Positions 1-6,589 of a DNA stretch of 12,410 bases are shown here, piece after piece (the first letter of the stretch is position 1; the number at the start of each line of letters is the position of its first letter). The notes under the pieces were generated by a model that searched no databases, was not told the origin of the DNA, and worked only from the letters and a program-made list of their open reading frames with translations. This DNA is from an uncultured Lachnospiraceae bacterium. Lineage in GTDB: Bacteria; Bacillota_A; Clostridia; Lachnospirales; Lachnospiraceae. The stretch is from assembly GCA_947175285.1 (NCBI GenBank), contig CAMWMM010000092.1, positions 1 through 12,410 on the forward strand, in the 5' to 3' direction. The translations under genes were made by a program, and so were the position numbers.

Positions 1-18
1 GTCCTGTATGTTATTCAT
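1..18 (-). CDS. Start of a further gene, cut by the left edge
   Basis: Only six codons are visible (ATG at 18, reading MNNIQD) before the window ends. The start is supported by an AAGGA ribosome binding site nine bases upstream and by its place 18 bases after the stop of the GT4 gene, in the same direction as every other gene here. It would continue the polysaccharide operon. Nothing can be said about its product. Confidence 0.45.
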
Positions 19-36
19 TCTATAGATTCCTTAATT

Positions 37-1395
37 TTACTTTAATTTTTCTAACCGTTCTCCCATCATTTCCATTGTAAAATACTGCTCATATACAATT
101 CTTGCATTTTTTCCGATTCTGCTTAATCTCTGTCTATTATCAACACACCATTCCAGCTTATTTGTTAAATCATCAATATCTCCTGTCTTATACACCAAGC
201 CGTTAATTTCGCTTTGAATATAACTAGCTATTCCCATATTATCGCCTACAATGCATATTTTACCCCTCATCATCGCTTCAACTGCCGTCATTGACATTGT
301 TTCTTGAACAGATGAAACCACCACCACATCTAAATCTTCATAAAACTTATCCATTTCATCCCGCTGTAATTCACCTGTTAAATAAACATTTTTAATATTT
401 CCGGCAGTGTCTTCTACTTTTCCTGCATATTGAACATCTGCTGCTTTTCCTACTATATAGGACTTTGTTTGTCCATATTTTTCTTTATCCATATTGGTAA
501 GAGCTTCCAAAAATACAAGCTGCTGCTTAGGTGGATAAATAGAACCTATTACAGCAAAACTCAAAAAATCTTTTTGCTTATAAGAATCTATTCCCATATC
601 CGGAATACCGAATGGCATTATCTCTATGGCAAAGTTACCATTGTTATAAATAAAAATGTCTTTAGCAATTTCGCTTACTGCGTAAATATCCATATTATTA
701 TTGCTAACTATTTGATCTTTCCAATATTCCATGCCAGTATACATATGATTGCTTTCATGCAGCCATAGAGAAACTTTATGATATTTTGCAATTTCTAAGG
801 CTGATAAAATCATGCAATATGTATTGACAATTACTTTTTTAAATTCCAATATCCACTTTAACCCCTCCCAATTAGCATATTGAAGTATTGGATATATAAG
901 AATTTCAATCCCTTTATTCCTATATTCCTGAATAAATATGTCATCACCTTCTACAGCAACGATTGAAACTCCATATCCTCTATTCATTAGTTCCAATGCG
1001 GCATAAACCACAGCTAATGCCCCTCCATGATATCCTAAGCTGTATGTAATAATTACACAATTTCTACTATTTGCTGAATTTTTTAAATAAATATTATATT
1101 TTTTTTCTTCTATATCTACTTGAGCTAAATACTCCCGATGATGTACCATCAAATTTCTTTTGCATCCCAAACTCAATAACTGCTCCTTCATTTCTACTGT
1201 ATGTTCACTCATAATTACTATTTTTTCATAACTTAGTTCTTGTATCTTAGAGGGGGAATATATATATATACCATCTATCTGTTTTCCCTGCTTTTCCGCA
1301 TCATTATCAAGAAAAGCTACGATTTTATCTTGTTTGGAAATAATACTTTTATTGTTTCTATATACTTCTCCTGTGCCAAATAAAATTATATTCAC
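37..1395 (-). CDS. GT4 glycosyltransferase with N-terminal Rossmann-like module
   Basis: Predicted cytoplasmic glycosyltransferase of the GT-B fold, GT4 family, adding a sugar from a nucleotide-sugar donor to the growing glycan. Residues 1-90 form a separate Rossmann-like module (IILFGTGEVY, then FLDNDAEKQGKQIDG and a later IVIMSEH strand). Residues about 110-452 are the transferase: an N-terminal half with SLGYHGGALAVVYAA, and a C-terminal half with a GSIYPPKQQ segment and the E-x7-E motif (E365 to E373, in QETMSMTAVEA) that binds the donor. At 452 residues it is longer than a usual 350-400 residue GT4 because of the extra module. The start is GTG, with a modest AGGG site five to six bases upstream. 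The gene follows a 137-base gap after the pseudogene, so it may have its own promoter, but I see no convincing one. Sugar and linkage cannot be told. Confidence 0.88.
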   Translation of the reverse strand: MNIILFGTGEVYRNNKSIISKQDKIVAFLDNDAEKQGKQIDGIYIYSPSKIQELSYEKIVIMSEHTVEMKEQLLSLGCKRNLMVHHREYLAQVDIEEKKYNIYLKNSANSRNCVIITYSLGYHGGALAVVYAALELMNRGYGVSIVAVEGDDIFIQEYRNKGIEILIYPILQYANWEGLKWILEFKKVIVNTYCMILSALEIAKYHKVSLWLHESNHMYTGMEYWKDQIVSNNNMDIYAVSEIAKDIFIYNNGNFAIEIMPFGIPDMGIDSYKQKDFLSFAVIGSIYPPKQQLVFLEALTNMDKEKYGQTKSYIVGKAADVQYAGKVEDTAGNIKNVYLTGELQRDEMDKFYEDLDVVVVSSVQETMSMTAVEAMMRGKICIVGDNMGIASYIQSEINGLVYKTGDIDDLTNKLEWCVDNRQRLSRIGKNARIVYEQYFTMEMMGERLEKLK

Positions 1396-1440
1396 TATTT
1401 CCCTACTTTCATCATGTATTCCAAATAAAAAATCTGGCGC

Positions 1441-1473
1441 AAACTATGATAATCCCATACTTTACACTAGATT
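1441..1473 (-). repeat. Inverted relative of the repeat at 2442-2474
   Basis: Read on the minus strand this segment aligns without gaps to the plus strand at 2442-2474, matching at 26 of 33 positions. The best part is AATCTAGTGTAAAGTATG, which has one mismatch in 18. The two segments face each other around the AAA-ATPase pseudogene. They could be decayed ends of one element or two copies of a scattered intergenic repeat. Confidence 0.5.
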
Positions 1474-1498
1474 CCTTATGTTTGTATTTATTTTAAAT

Positions 1499-1524
1499 CC
1501 CTGTGTCTTGTCCGCCACACAGAG
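1499..1524 (-). terminator. Possible weak terminator hairpin after the pseudogene
   Basis: On the minus strand CTGTGT and ACACAG can pair around a 10-base loop, extended by one G-U and one C-G pair to an eight-pair stem. The sequence after it is ATTTAAAATAAAT rather than a clean T run, so termination would be weak. It lies just past the old stop codon of the pseudogene and before the GT4 gene. Confidence 0.25.
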
Positions 1525-1532
1525 CCCTGCAA

Positions 1533-2327
1533 TCATACAACCGCTTCCACAATTGTTTTTTCACTGGCTTTTATCTCCTTTACTCCAGTCTCCCTCCTGT
1601 TCTAAACTGGTTTTTGTCACGTTCGCCGCATTGGAACGCTGTACTGGTCAGGGATTCCTCCACAATAAACATATTCAGCAATACCATCTTAATATCCTGT
1701 TTGCTATGACGACATGCCCAGCATCTTCCTTTAAGAAGCCAAACATCACCCCGATATTGATCGGCTTTACCTGCGGGCTAAACGGCACATTTTTTTCTGA
1801 TAAATAATTTCTTGCAGCATATCATGCTGTTCTTTGTACATATCGATCTGTTTTGTCAGGCTGTCAAATAACGTATTGTTCTTTCCAAGCATAATCTTTA
1901 CCGCTATGTCAATGTCTGCTTTTGACCATGCCGCATTTTTACATTCAGAATATTTTATTCCTAACATATCTTCGTCAATAATTTTGCAGATGGCTGATAC
2001 TAAATATGGATATCTGGAAGTATACCCATATATGCATTCCGCCACCCCATTGATATCCATACCAGTATGTTTATCTGACTCATTATCCTCAAAATCGTCT
2101 GTACCGTGTTCTTGAAAGTCCATGGAACTAATAACATATGTGTCTTTTAGATAATCCGCTAATGCCTTAAGCGTCGTAGTCTTTCCATACTGCATTCCCC
2201 TATTGATGATAAAGTATTTCCCTTTATCCACATACTCTTCCTTGATTCTTTTCAGTCTGTCGTCAAACCTCACCATATAATGGACTTCCGGTCTGCATTC
2301 GCCCTCTGTGTTAAAGTAGCGTCCCAT
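1533..2327 (-). pseudogene. Decayed AAA-ATPase/PD-(D/E)XK nuclease-like gene
   Basis: Remains of a gene of the AAA-ATPase-like family with a C-terminal PD-(D/E)XK-type nuclease domain, normally about 500-550 residues. The ATG at 2327 begins MGRYFNTEG, five bases after a GGGAG site. The N-terminus keeps a P-loop-like NRGMQYGKTTTLKAL. Just after SMDFQ the reading jumps to HTGMDINGVAECIYGYTS, a part that normally lies well over 100 residues further on, so the Walker B/sensor region is missing. At the A7 run (1790-1796) the frame shifts and ends at 1767. In another frame family-like sequence continues (VPFSPQVKPINIGVMFGFL), shifts again near 1688-1694 (MVLLNMFIVEESLTSTAFQ), and after a second large loss ends with GVKEI...KTIVEAVV and TGA at 1533. 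I count two deletions and two frameshifts, so it is almost certainly dead. The family match is from memory, not a search. Confidence 0.8.
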
Positions 2328-2441
2328 TTTATCTCCCTTCAACGCATCAAATGTTCAATATCCATTGCGCTGCATGTCATAATTTCCATAAAATCTTCAT
2401 TCCATCACCCTGATTACGGCATATAAACCAAAGAATTACAA

Positions 2442-2474
2442 AATCTAATGTAAAGTATGAAATTTTCAAGGTTC
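2442..2474 (+). repeat. Right partner of the inverted repeat pair
   Basis: Contains AATCTAATGTAAAGTATG and pairs in inverted orientation with 1441-1473 (26 of 33 positions). It runs directly into the 40-bp direct repeat at 2473-2512. The related stretch beside the other direct repeat copy (5386-5412) has AACCTAACAGGGGGTATG, so this may be one end of a longer repeat of about 73 bp. Confidence 0.5.
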
Positions 2475-2512
2475 TTTGCCTGACATATTACCCTGCATTA
2501 AATATAACCATA
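2473..2512 (+). repeat. 40-bp direct repeat, copy A
   Basis: Matches 5413-5452 in the same orientation at 36 of 40 positions, including an identical CCCTGCATTA core. The mismatches are at 2479, 2487, 2490 and 2501. The two copies are 2,940 bases apart and bracket the mutase/GT61 gene pair. On the minus strand this copy reads through TAT GGT TAT ATT TAA, the same last codons and stop (YGYI) that copy B provides to the GT2 gene, so it looks like the 3' end of a lost gene plus its downstream sequence. Confidence 0.8.
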
Positions 2513-2521
2513 TTTACAAAT

Positions 2522-2583
2522 TTATCCCTGTTCCGGCTCGTCATCAGCTACATGCCATTCTCGGACAAATCCATTATTGACAA
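2522..2583 (-). other. Short coding-like remnant downstream of the GT61 gene
   Basis: Just after the GT61-like gene, another minus-strand frame reads IVNNGFVREWHVADDEPEQG and then TAA (2524-2522). The segment is visibly richer in G and C than the genes on either side and uses normal codons, so it may be the last codons of a gene whose body was lost in a recombination. There is no start or ribosome binding site. It is too short to identify and could be chance. Confidence 0.3.
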
Positions 2584-2586
2584 TCT

Positions 2587-4077
2587 TTATAGCATTTCAA
2601 TAATGCGCATTTTCTCTTCAACTTTACTTACTACTGATTTCACAGAATCATAATGCGCACTCTTTGGATCACAAAGTAATAATATTTTATAATCTTTGTA
2701 TTGACTGTCATAAAGTACATCAATATCATAAATTGCACTGTCCCCAGAACACTTATAATGATCTGCTAATATATATGATGTTATCTTTTTTTCATCCAAA
2801 ATTTTTTTTGCTATATCGCCATTTTTCCCATAAGGATAAATAATGAACTTATCATTTCCTTGATTCACAAGCTTATGGATTTTTGATTTTATTCTGTAAA
2901 AAACAAATCTGTCTTTCCGCCGATTATACTTACATTTCTTGTTTTTCTTATATTTTTTTGTCAGCCAAATAAAATTTTTAATCATTGCGGCATAGATATC
3001 TTTTTTATTTAGACATTGCATATGATTTCTTCTCAAAAAAAGCCTCATTTCTTTTGTTACACCAATAAAGTGTGGACCGCTTCCATAGCTAATTGGTAAT
3101 GACTTATATGGTTTAAAATAACAATCAAGAAAAGTAACTTTACTAGCACATGTCATTTGATCTATTTGAAATACATCTCCTGGCAACTCCGGTAAATATG
3201 CCTTTTTCAAATAAATTCTATTTGTTGCATCACTTGCGAACACTCCATTCATTGAAGCGCCACCAATAATTACAGCAAATTCTTTACAATTTCTTACATA
3301 AAACATTTGCTCACTAATAGACAACTTTTCAGGAACAAGGCACACATAACCATTCATTTCTAAAATTTTTTTGATTTCTTTTTCTCCACGCTCTTTTTCA
3401 CTTGCAAATTCAATTCTTGTAAAGTAGATTTTCTCATATGGCTTCATACCTGTTTTATCAATATTTTGATATGCATAATCTATCATCATTTTATATTCAT
3501 CTGTAATATATTTATCCCTTAAAAAGGACTGCTCAGGAATAACTATTCTTCGAACTTTTGTAGGTTTTCTTATATCTATCAGCTGTTGTTCTTTCACCCC
3601 TAAAAGCTTTAGAAAATCCAAGAAATTTCCTTTCATACCATGAGGTTCACAATTAAAACCGCAATATGCTATTTTAATATCTGGATTATGCTTGACGTAA
3701 TACCATAATCTAGTGCAATATTCTAATAAGAAATGCCCCCAATGCGGCTGATAAACACCCATATATAAAATTTCTTCATCTAAGAACTCACTATCATCAT
3801 ATTCGTATTTTCCACCAAATACCATTTTTCTCTCACTAGCGCCAATACTTGGTATTCCTGACAATTCTATAAAATTGTCATTACAATCTAATACCCCTCC
3901 AATTCCCATCCACACATATGACATACTAGTCCCTAATACATCTTTTCTTGGCAGGATGACACCGTTTTCTATTATTTCAACTTTAAGCGGAACACTACGT
4001 TTATAATCTTTCTCAAGTTTTTTTAGGCATTCCCTTTCTTTTTTTTCATGTATATACTCATATATATATTTTGCCAC
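2587..4077 (-). CDS. GT61-like glycosyltransferase with C-terminal Rossmann-like module
   Basis: Predicted cytoplasmic glycosyltransferase resembling the GT61 (DUF563) group. Residues 112-125 carry HWGHFLLEYCTRLW, the family's H-F-L-E-x-x-x-R-L-W pattern. Later come IYFTRIEFASEKERGEKEI, an LSISEQMFYVRNCKEFAVIIGG strand and ASMNGVFAS, in the places of the family's NEEE, EQ and GAGLTN elements. The catalytic domain ends near residue 330. A very basic linker (KKYKKNKKCKYNRRKDR) leads to a Rossmann-like module at about 408-496, whose glycine loop is altered to IIYPYGKNGD. The start is GTG, eight bases after a strong GGGAGG site. It lies 27 bases after the mutase gene and is surely co-transcribed with it, so it may transfer the sugar that enzyme makes. 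Some stretches are near 25% GC, lower than in the upstream operon. The donor is unknown. Confidence 0.8.
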   Translation of the reverse strand: MAKYIYEYIHEKKERECLKKLEKDYKRSVPLKVEIIENGVILPRKDVLGTSMSYVWMGIGGVLDCNDNFIELSGIPSIGASERKMVFGGKYEYDDSEFLDEEILYMGVYQPHWGHFLLEYCTRLWYYVKHNPDIKIAYCGFNCEPHGMKGNFLDFLKLLGVKEQQLIDIRKPTKVRRIVIPEQSFLRDKYITDEYKMMIDYAYQNIDKTGMKPYEKIYFTRIEFASEKERGEKEIKKILEMNGYVCLVPEKLSISEQMFYVRNCKEFAVIIGGASMNGVFASDATNRIYLKKAYLPELPGDVFQIDQMTCASKVTFLDCYFKPYKSLPISYGSGPHFIGVTKEMRLFLRRNHMQCLNKKDIYAAMIKNFIWLTKKYKKNKKCKYNRRKDRFVFYRIKSKIHKLVNQGNDKFIIYPYGKNGDIAKKILDEKKITSYILADHYKCSGDSAIYDIDVLYDSQYKDYKILLLCDPKSAHYDSVKSVVSKVEEKMRIIEML

Positions 4078-4104
4078 TGAATATTCCTCCCGCTGTCCTT
4101 ATTG

Positions 4105-5316
4105 TTAATTAAAAACATTATCCCTTTTCATTTTTTCAAAAACTTCAAATGCCCTAATGACCACCCTATCCATATCATAATACCTATATTCTGCCAATCT
4201 CCCACAAAGGTATAAATTCTTGAAATTTTGTGCCATCTTTTTGTAATTATTATACAGTTCAATATTTCTATCATTTATAATTGGATAATATGGCTCATTA
4301 CCTTTCTTATTCTTCCTATCGTATGGAAGGGAATATTCTGACTGTATAACCGTATTCTCGCTATTTTGTTTGTGTGGATTAAACTGTTTAAACTCTGTTT
4401 GTCTTATGTATTCCTTTTCTTCAGGGTAGGTAACTACTCCACAAGGAAGGCGCAGACCACCCTGAAAAGATTCATAGGAAAAAAATCTTGAACGATAAGG
4501 CAGGCTTCCTTGCTTTTCTCCAAACAATTCATCAATGGCACCTGTAAAAACAAGCGCTTTAATATTCATTCCATCATATTTCACTAATTGATTTTCTTCA
4601 TCAAAAGATATATTTTCAATAGCGTTTCTTTCTAATACAATATCTATTCCCGGATAATTAGTCATATTGTTAAAAAGAGTATGATACCCATTTGATGGCA
4701 GGTATTGAAAATCCCAATCTACGATTTGTGTATCATAGCCTAACACAATTTCAGAACGATTAACCACTTCCGGATCAATTTCTTCAATTTTAGTCCCCCA
4801 TTGCTTTGCAACATATGGTGCATATATTTTGTTATATAACAGTTGTCCATAATTCGAGATAGCTTCCTCTTTACATTGAAGCAATTCAAATAAAGTTACC
4901 CTATGTCTTTGTGGAAATGTATTCCGTAATTTTTCTAAGAGTGATTGAGAGTTTTCCGGTCCCATTAATTGTTGTAATGTTTTAAAATTATATGGTCTTT
5001 CAATATATTTTCCATCCACAAAACTCATAGCCTTGATTGGATATTCATAAAAATTTGAAAATTTCTTTAAATACTCAATAACCCACCATTGATATGTAGC
5101 AAAAAAGTGTGGTCCATACTTTTGTATTAAAATTCCGTTTTCGTCAAATTCATCATAGGCGTTTCCTCCAATATGGCTTCTTCGTTCCACAATCAGAACC
5201 CTTTGATTACACTCTTCAGCGATCTTCCTTGCAAGCACACTTCCCGCATAACCTGCCCCCACTACTACTACATCATACTTTATATTATTCATTTCCTTAT
5301 TCATTTCCTTATTCAT
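4105..5316 (-). CDS. glf: Divergent UDP-galactopyranose mutase homologue
   Basis: Flavoenzyme of the Glf family, which interconverts UDP-galactopyranose and UDP-galactofuranose. Clear family marks are the FAD-binding VVGAGYAGS (19-26) with RRSHIGGNAYDE, KYGPHFF, KQWG (W173, the uracil-stacking position), LPYRSRFFSYE, YIRQTEF (R305), GNEPYYPI and the C-terminal GRLAEYRYYDMDRV. The middle is unusual. Aligned without gaps from KQWG to NGY against the E. coli enzyme, the essential active-site arginine (R174 of the Klebsiella enzyme) falls on V191 and the next conserved tyrosine on I198. The substrate may therefore differ. Length, 403 residues, is slightly above the usual 370-390. Three in-frame ATGs (5316, 5304, 5292) lie in a 12-bp tandem repeat, none with a good ribosome binding site; the third matches the usual family start. 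It has its own promoter and leads the two-gene cassette. Confidence 0.85.
   Translation of the reverse strand: MNKEMNKEMNNIKYDVVVVGAGYAGSVLARKIAEECNQRVLIVERRSHIGGNAYDEFDENGILIQKYGPHFFATYQWWVIEYLKKFSNFYEYPIKAMSFVDGKYIERPYNFKTLQQLMGPENSQSLLEKLRNTFPQRHRVTLFELLQCKEEAISNYGQLLYNKIYAPYVAKQWGTKIEEIDPEVVNRSEIVLGYDTQIVDWDFQYLPSNGYHTLFNNMTNYPGIDIVLERNAIENISFDEENQLVKYDGMNIKALVFTGAIDELFGEKQGSLPYRSRFFSYESFQGGLRLPCGVVTYPEEKEYIRQTEFKQFNPHKQNSENTVIQSEYSLPYDRKNKKGNEPYYPIINDRNIELYNNYKKMAQNFKNLYLCGRLAEYRYYDMDRVVIRAFEVFEKMKRDNVFN
5290..5313 (-). repeat. 12-bp tandem duplication at the mutase start
   Basis: Two exact copies of a 12-base unit (plus strand CATTTCCTTATT) followed by another CAT give the N-terminus MNKEMNKEMNN and three in-frame start codons. 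Gain or loss of a unit would keep the frame. Confidence 0.85.
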
Positions 5317-5376
5317 ATTTCATTATAATTTAACTTTACATAATCGGTTCACACTTTGTATTCTCTTTTTAATTCC

Positions 5377-5405
5377 ATTATAATAAACCTAACAGGGGGT
5401 ATGAA
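5377..5405 (-). promoter_or_regulatory. Sigma70-type promoter ahead of the mutase gene
   Basis: On the minus strand a perfect TATAAT (-10, 5382-5377) lies exactly 17 bases after TTCATA (-35, 5405-5400; four of six consensus bases). Transcription would start near 5370 and leave a leader of about 54 bases before the first ATG. It occupies the only sizeable gap among the functional genes, beside direct repeat copy B, so the two-gene cassette carries its own promoter. Confidence 0.6.
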
Positions 5406-5412
5406 CTGTAAC

Positions 5413-5452
5413 TCTTTGGCTGACATGTTGCCCTGCATTAGATATAACCATA
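5413..5452 (+). repeat. 40-bp direct repeat, copy B
   Basis: Same orientation as 2473-2512 and identical at 36 of 40 positions. It overlaps the last codons and stop of the GT2 gene (YGYI, stop) and runs about 25 bases past the stop. With a four-base gap, weaker similarity continues leftward to about 5386 (A copy AATCTAATGTAAAGTATG, here AACCTAACAGGGGGTATG), giving a likely full unit of about 70 bases that includes the promoter's -35 region. Confidence 0.8.
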
Positions 5453-6589
5453 CGCCTTTGCACCAATCAGCCGGACAATATATGAAAAACACATAAAATC
5501 TAGATTTTTGACTAAGCCTTTTCTTTCCAGCTGCTCTGTAATCTCTTCTTCATATCTTTCAGATGTAACAATAATTTCATATTCGCCCTTTTTTATTTCC
5601 CCTGGAGACAAGATACGGATTCCTTCACACACCTTTCCCCACTTGCATGAATCATTGTCGTAAATACAACTGACTTTTTTTTCCATCTGATTCATAAAAT
5701 CAATGCACCTTTTTGCAGCCCCTCCGCTTCCAAATAACGCATAGCTTTCTTTTGGGAACATATGCATCATATAGTTTTTCAGTTCTCCGCCACATACAAT
5801 CTTTTTTTCATTGATTACAATATTCCCTGTATATCCGCATATTAAATTACTGCGGAATATATTAATACGATGAACCATATCACAGTACTCGTCCTCATTT
5901 ATTTTATGCTTTGCCTTTAAATCTAACGCTGCCGAAAGCGAAACCAGCTGCGATTCATATCTTGACAAAAATTCATTTTTGCATGAAGCACCGCCATGGC
6001 GCATATTCGTAAATATTTCTTTACAGTATGTATAAGGAATTCCCTCGTTATATATTCTCAGCAGCCATTCATGGTCTCCACTAATTGCATATTTTATGTC
6101 AAATTTTCCATATCGTTCAAATAAATATTTTCTTACAAACGTCGCAGGATGGGAACATGCCATCGTCAGATGAAAATCATAGTCATGCCTGCATATTATT
6201 TCCCGCCTGTCGCCAATCCAATAGTACATCCGTCCGGAAAGCACCTGTATATTTGGGTTTGTAAACTGTCTGGCAACATAATTTAATGTCTCCGTTTCAT
6301 ACCAGTCATCACTATTCAGAAAAGCAACAACATCACCTGACGCCTTTTCAATTCCCTTGTTCATGGCATCATAAATCCCTCTATCCGGCTCACTAATCCA
6401 ATACGATATCCTGGCTTCATATTTTCTGATAATATCCAGTGTCCCATCATCAGACCCGCCGTCGATCACAATATATTCTACATTTTTGTAAGACTGATTT
6501 ACTACGCTGCATAACGTCTGCTCAATGGTGTTTACACTGTTTCTGCATACTGTAATAATTGATATTTTCACATCCGGTATCTTATTCAT
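5438..6589 (-). CDS. GT2 glycosyltransferase with C-terminal Rossmann-like module
   Basis: Predicted GT-A fold transferase of family GT2. Visible motifs are ISIITVCRNS at the first strand, VIDGGSDDGT (41-50), DRGIYDAMNKGI (69-80) and the metal-binding NSDDW (92-96). Later SHPATFVRKYLFERYGKFD and SGDHEWLLR mark the acceptor side in the manner of the WcaA/WcaE-type enzymes. Residues about 280-370 form a Rossmann-like module: YALFGSGGAAKRC, then IYDNDSCKWGKVCEGIRILSP, then EIIVTSERYEEEITEQLERKG. No membrane segment is evident. ATG at 6589 has a GGAGG site six bases upstream inside the preceding pyruvyl transferase gene, which it overlaps by eight bases, indicating translational coupling. Its last three codons and stop lie in direct repeat copy B. 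Donor and acceptor are unknown. Confidence 0.9.
   Translation of the reverse strand: MNKIPDVKISIITVCRNSVNTIEQTLCSVVNQSYKNVEYIVIDGGSDDGTLDIIRKYEARISYWISEPDRGIYDAMNKGIEKASGDVVAFLNSDDWYETETLNYVARQFTNPNIQVLSGRMYYWIGDRREIICRHDYDFHLTMACSHPATFVRKYLFERYGKFDIKYAISGDHEWLLRIYNEGIPYTYCKEIFTNMRHGGASCKNEFLSRYESQLVSLSAALDLKAKHKINEDEYCDMVHRINIFRSNLICGYTGNIVINEKKIVCGGELKNYMMHMFPKESYALFGSGGAAKRCIDFMNQMEKKVSCIYDNDSCKWGKVCEGIRILSPGEIKKGEYEIIVTSERYEEEITEQLERKGLVKNLDFMCFSYIVRLIGAKAYGYI

Noticed and set aside
1258..1270. TA dinucleotide run inside the GT4 gene as a phase-variation tract
   Set aside because: It is about six units long and codes for the ordinary IYIY strand of the Rossmann module. Too short to argue for slippage.
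1334..1807. Plus-strand open frame of about 157 codons across the pseudogene region
   Set aside because: It lies opposite the pseudogene remnants and the GT4 start. Its composition looks like antisense of coding sequence, no good ribosome binding site was seen, and every credible gene here is on the minus strand.
1441..2474. Insertion sequence bounded by the inverted repeats
   Set aside because: No transposase is present between them, the ends cannot be placed exactly and I see no target duplication. It is kept only as a repeat pair.
5322..5327. A second perfect TATAAT on the minus strand just before the mutase gene
   Set aside because: It is only six bases before the first ATG and has nothing like a -35 at 16-18 bases. 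Such a hexamer is expected by chance in this AT-rich stretch.
5419..5433. Palindrome-like GGCTGACATGTTGCC as terminator or operator
   Set aside because: Only three outer pairs and the ACATGT centre are symmetric, no T run follows, and the symmetry is not kept in the other repeat copy.
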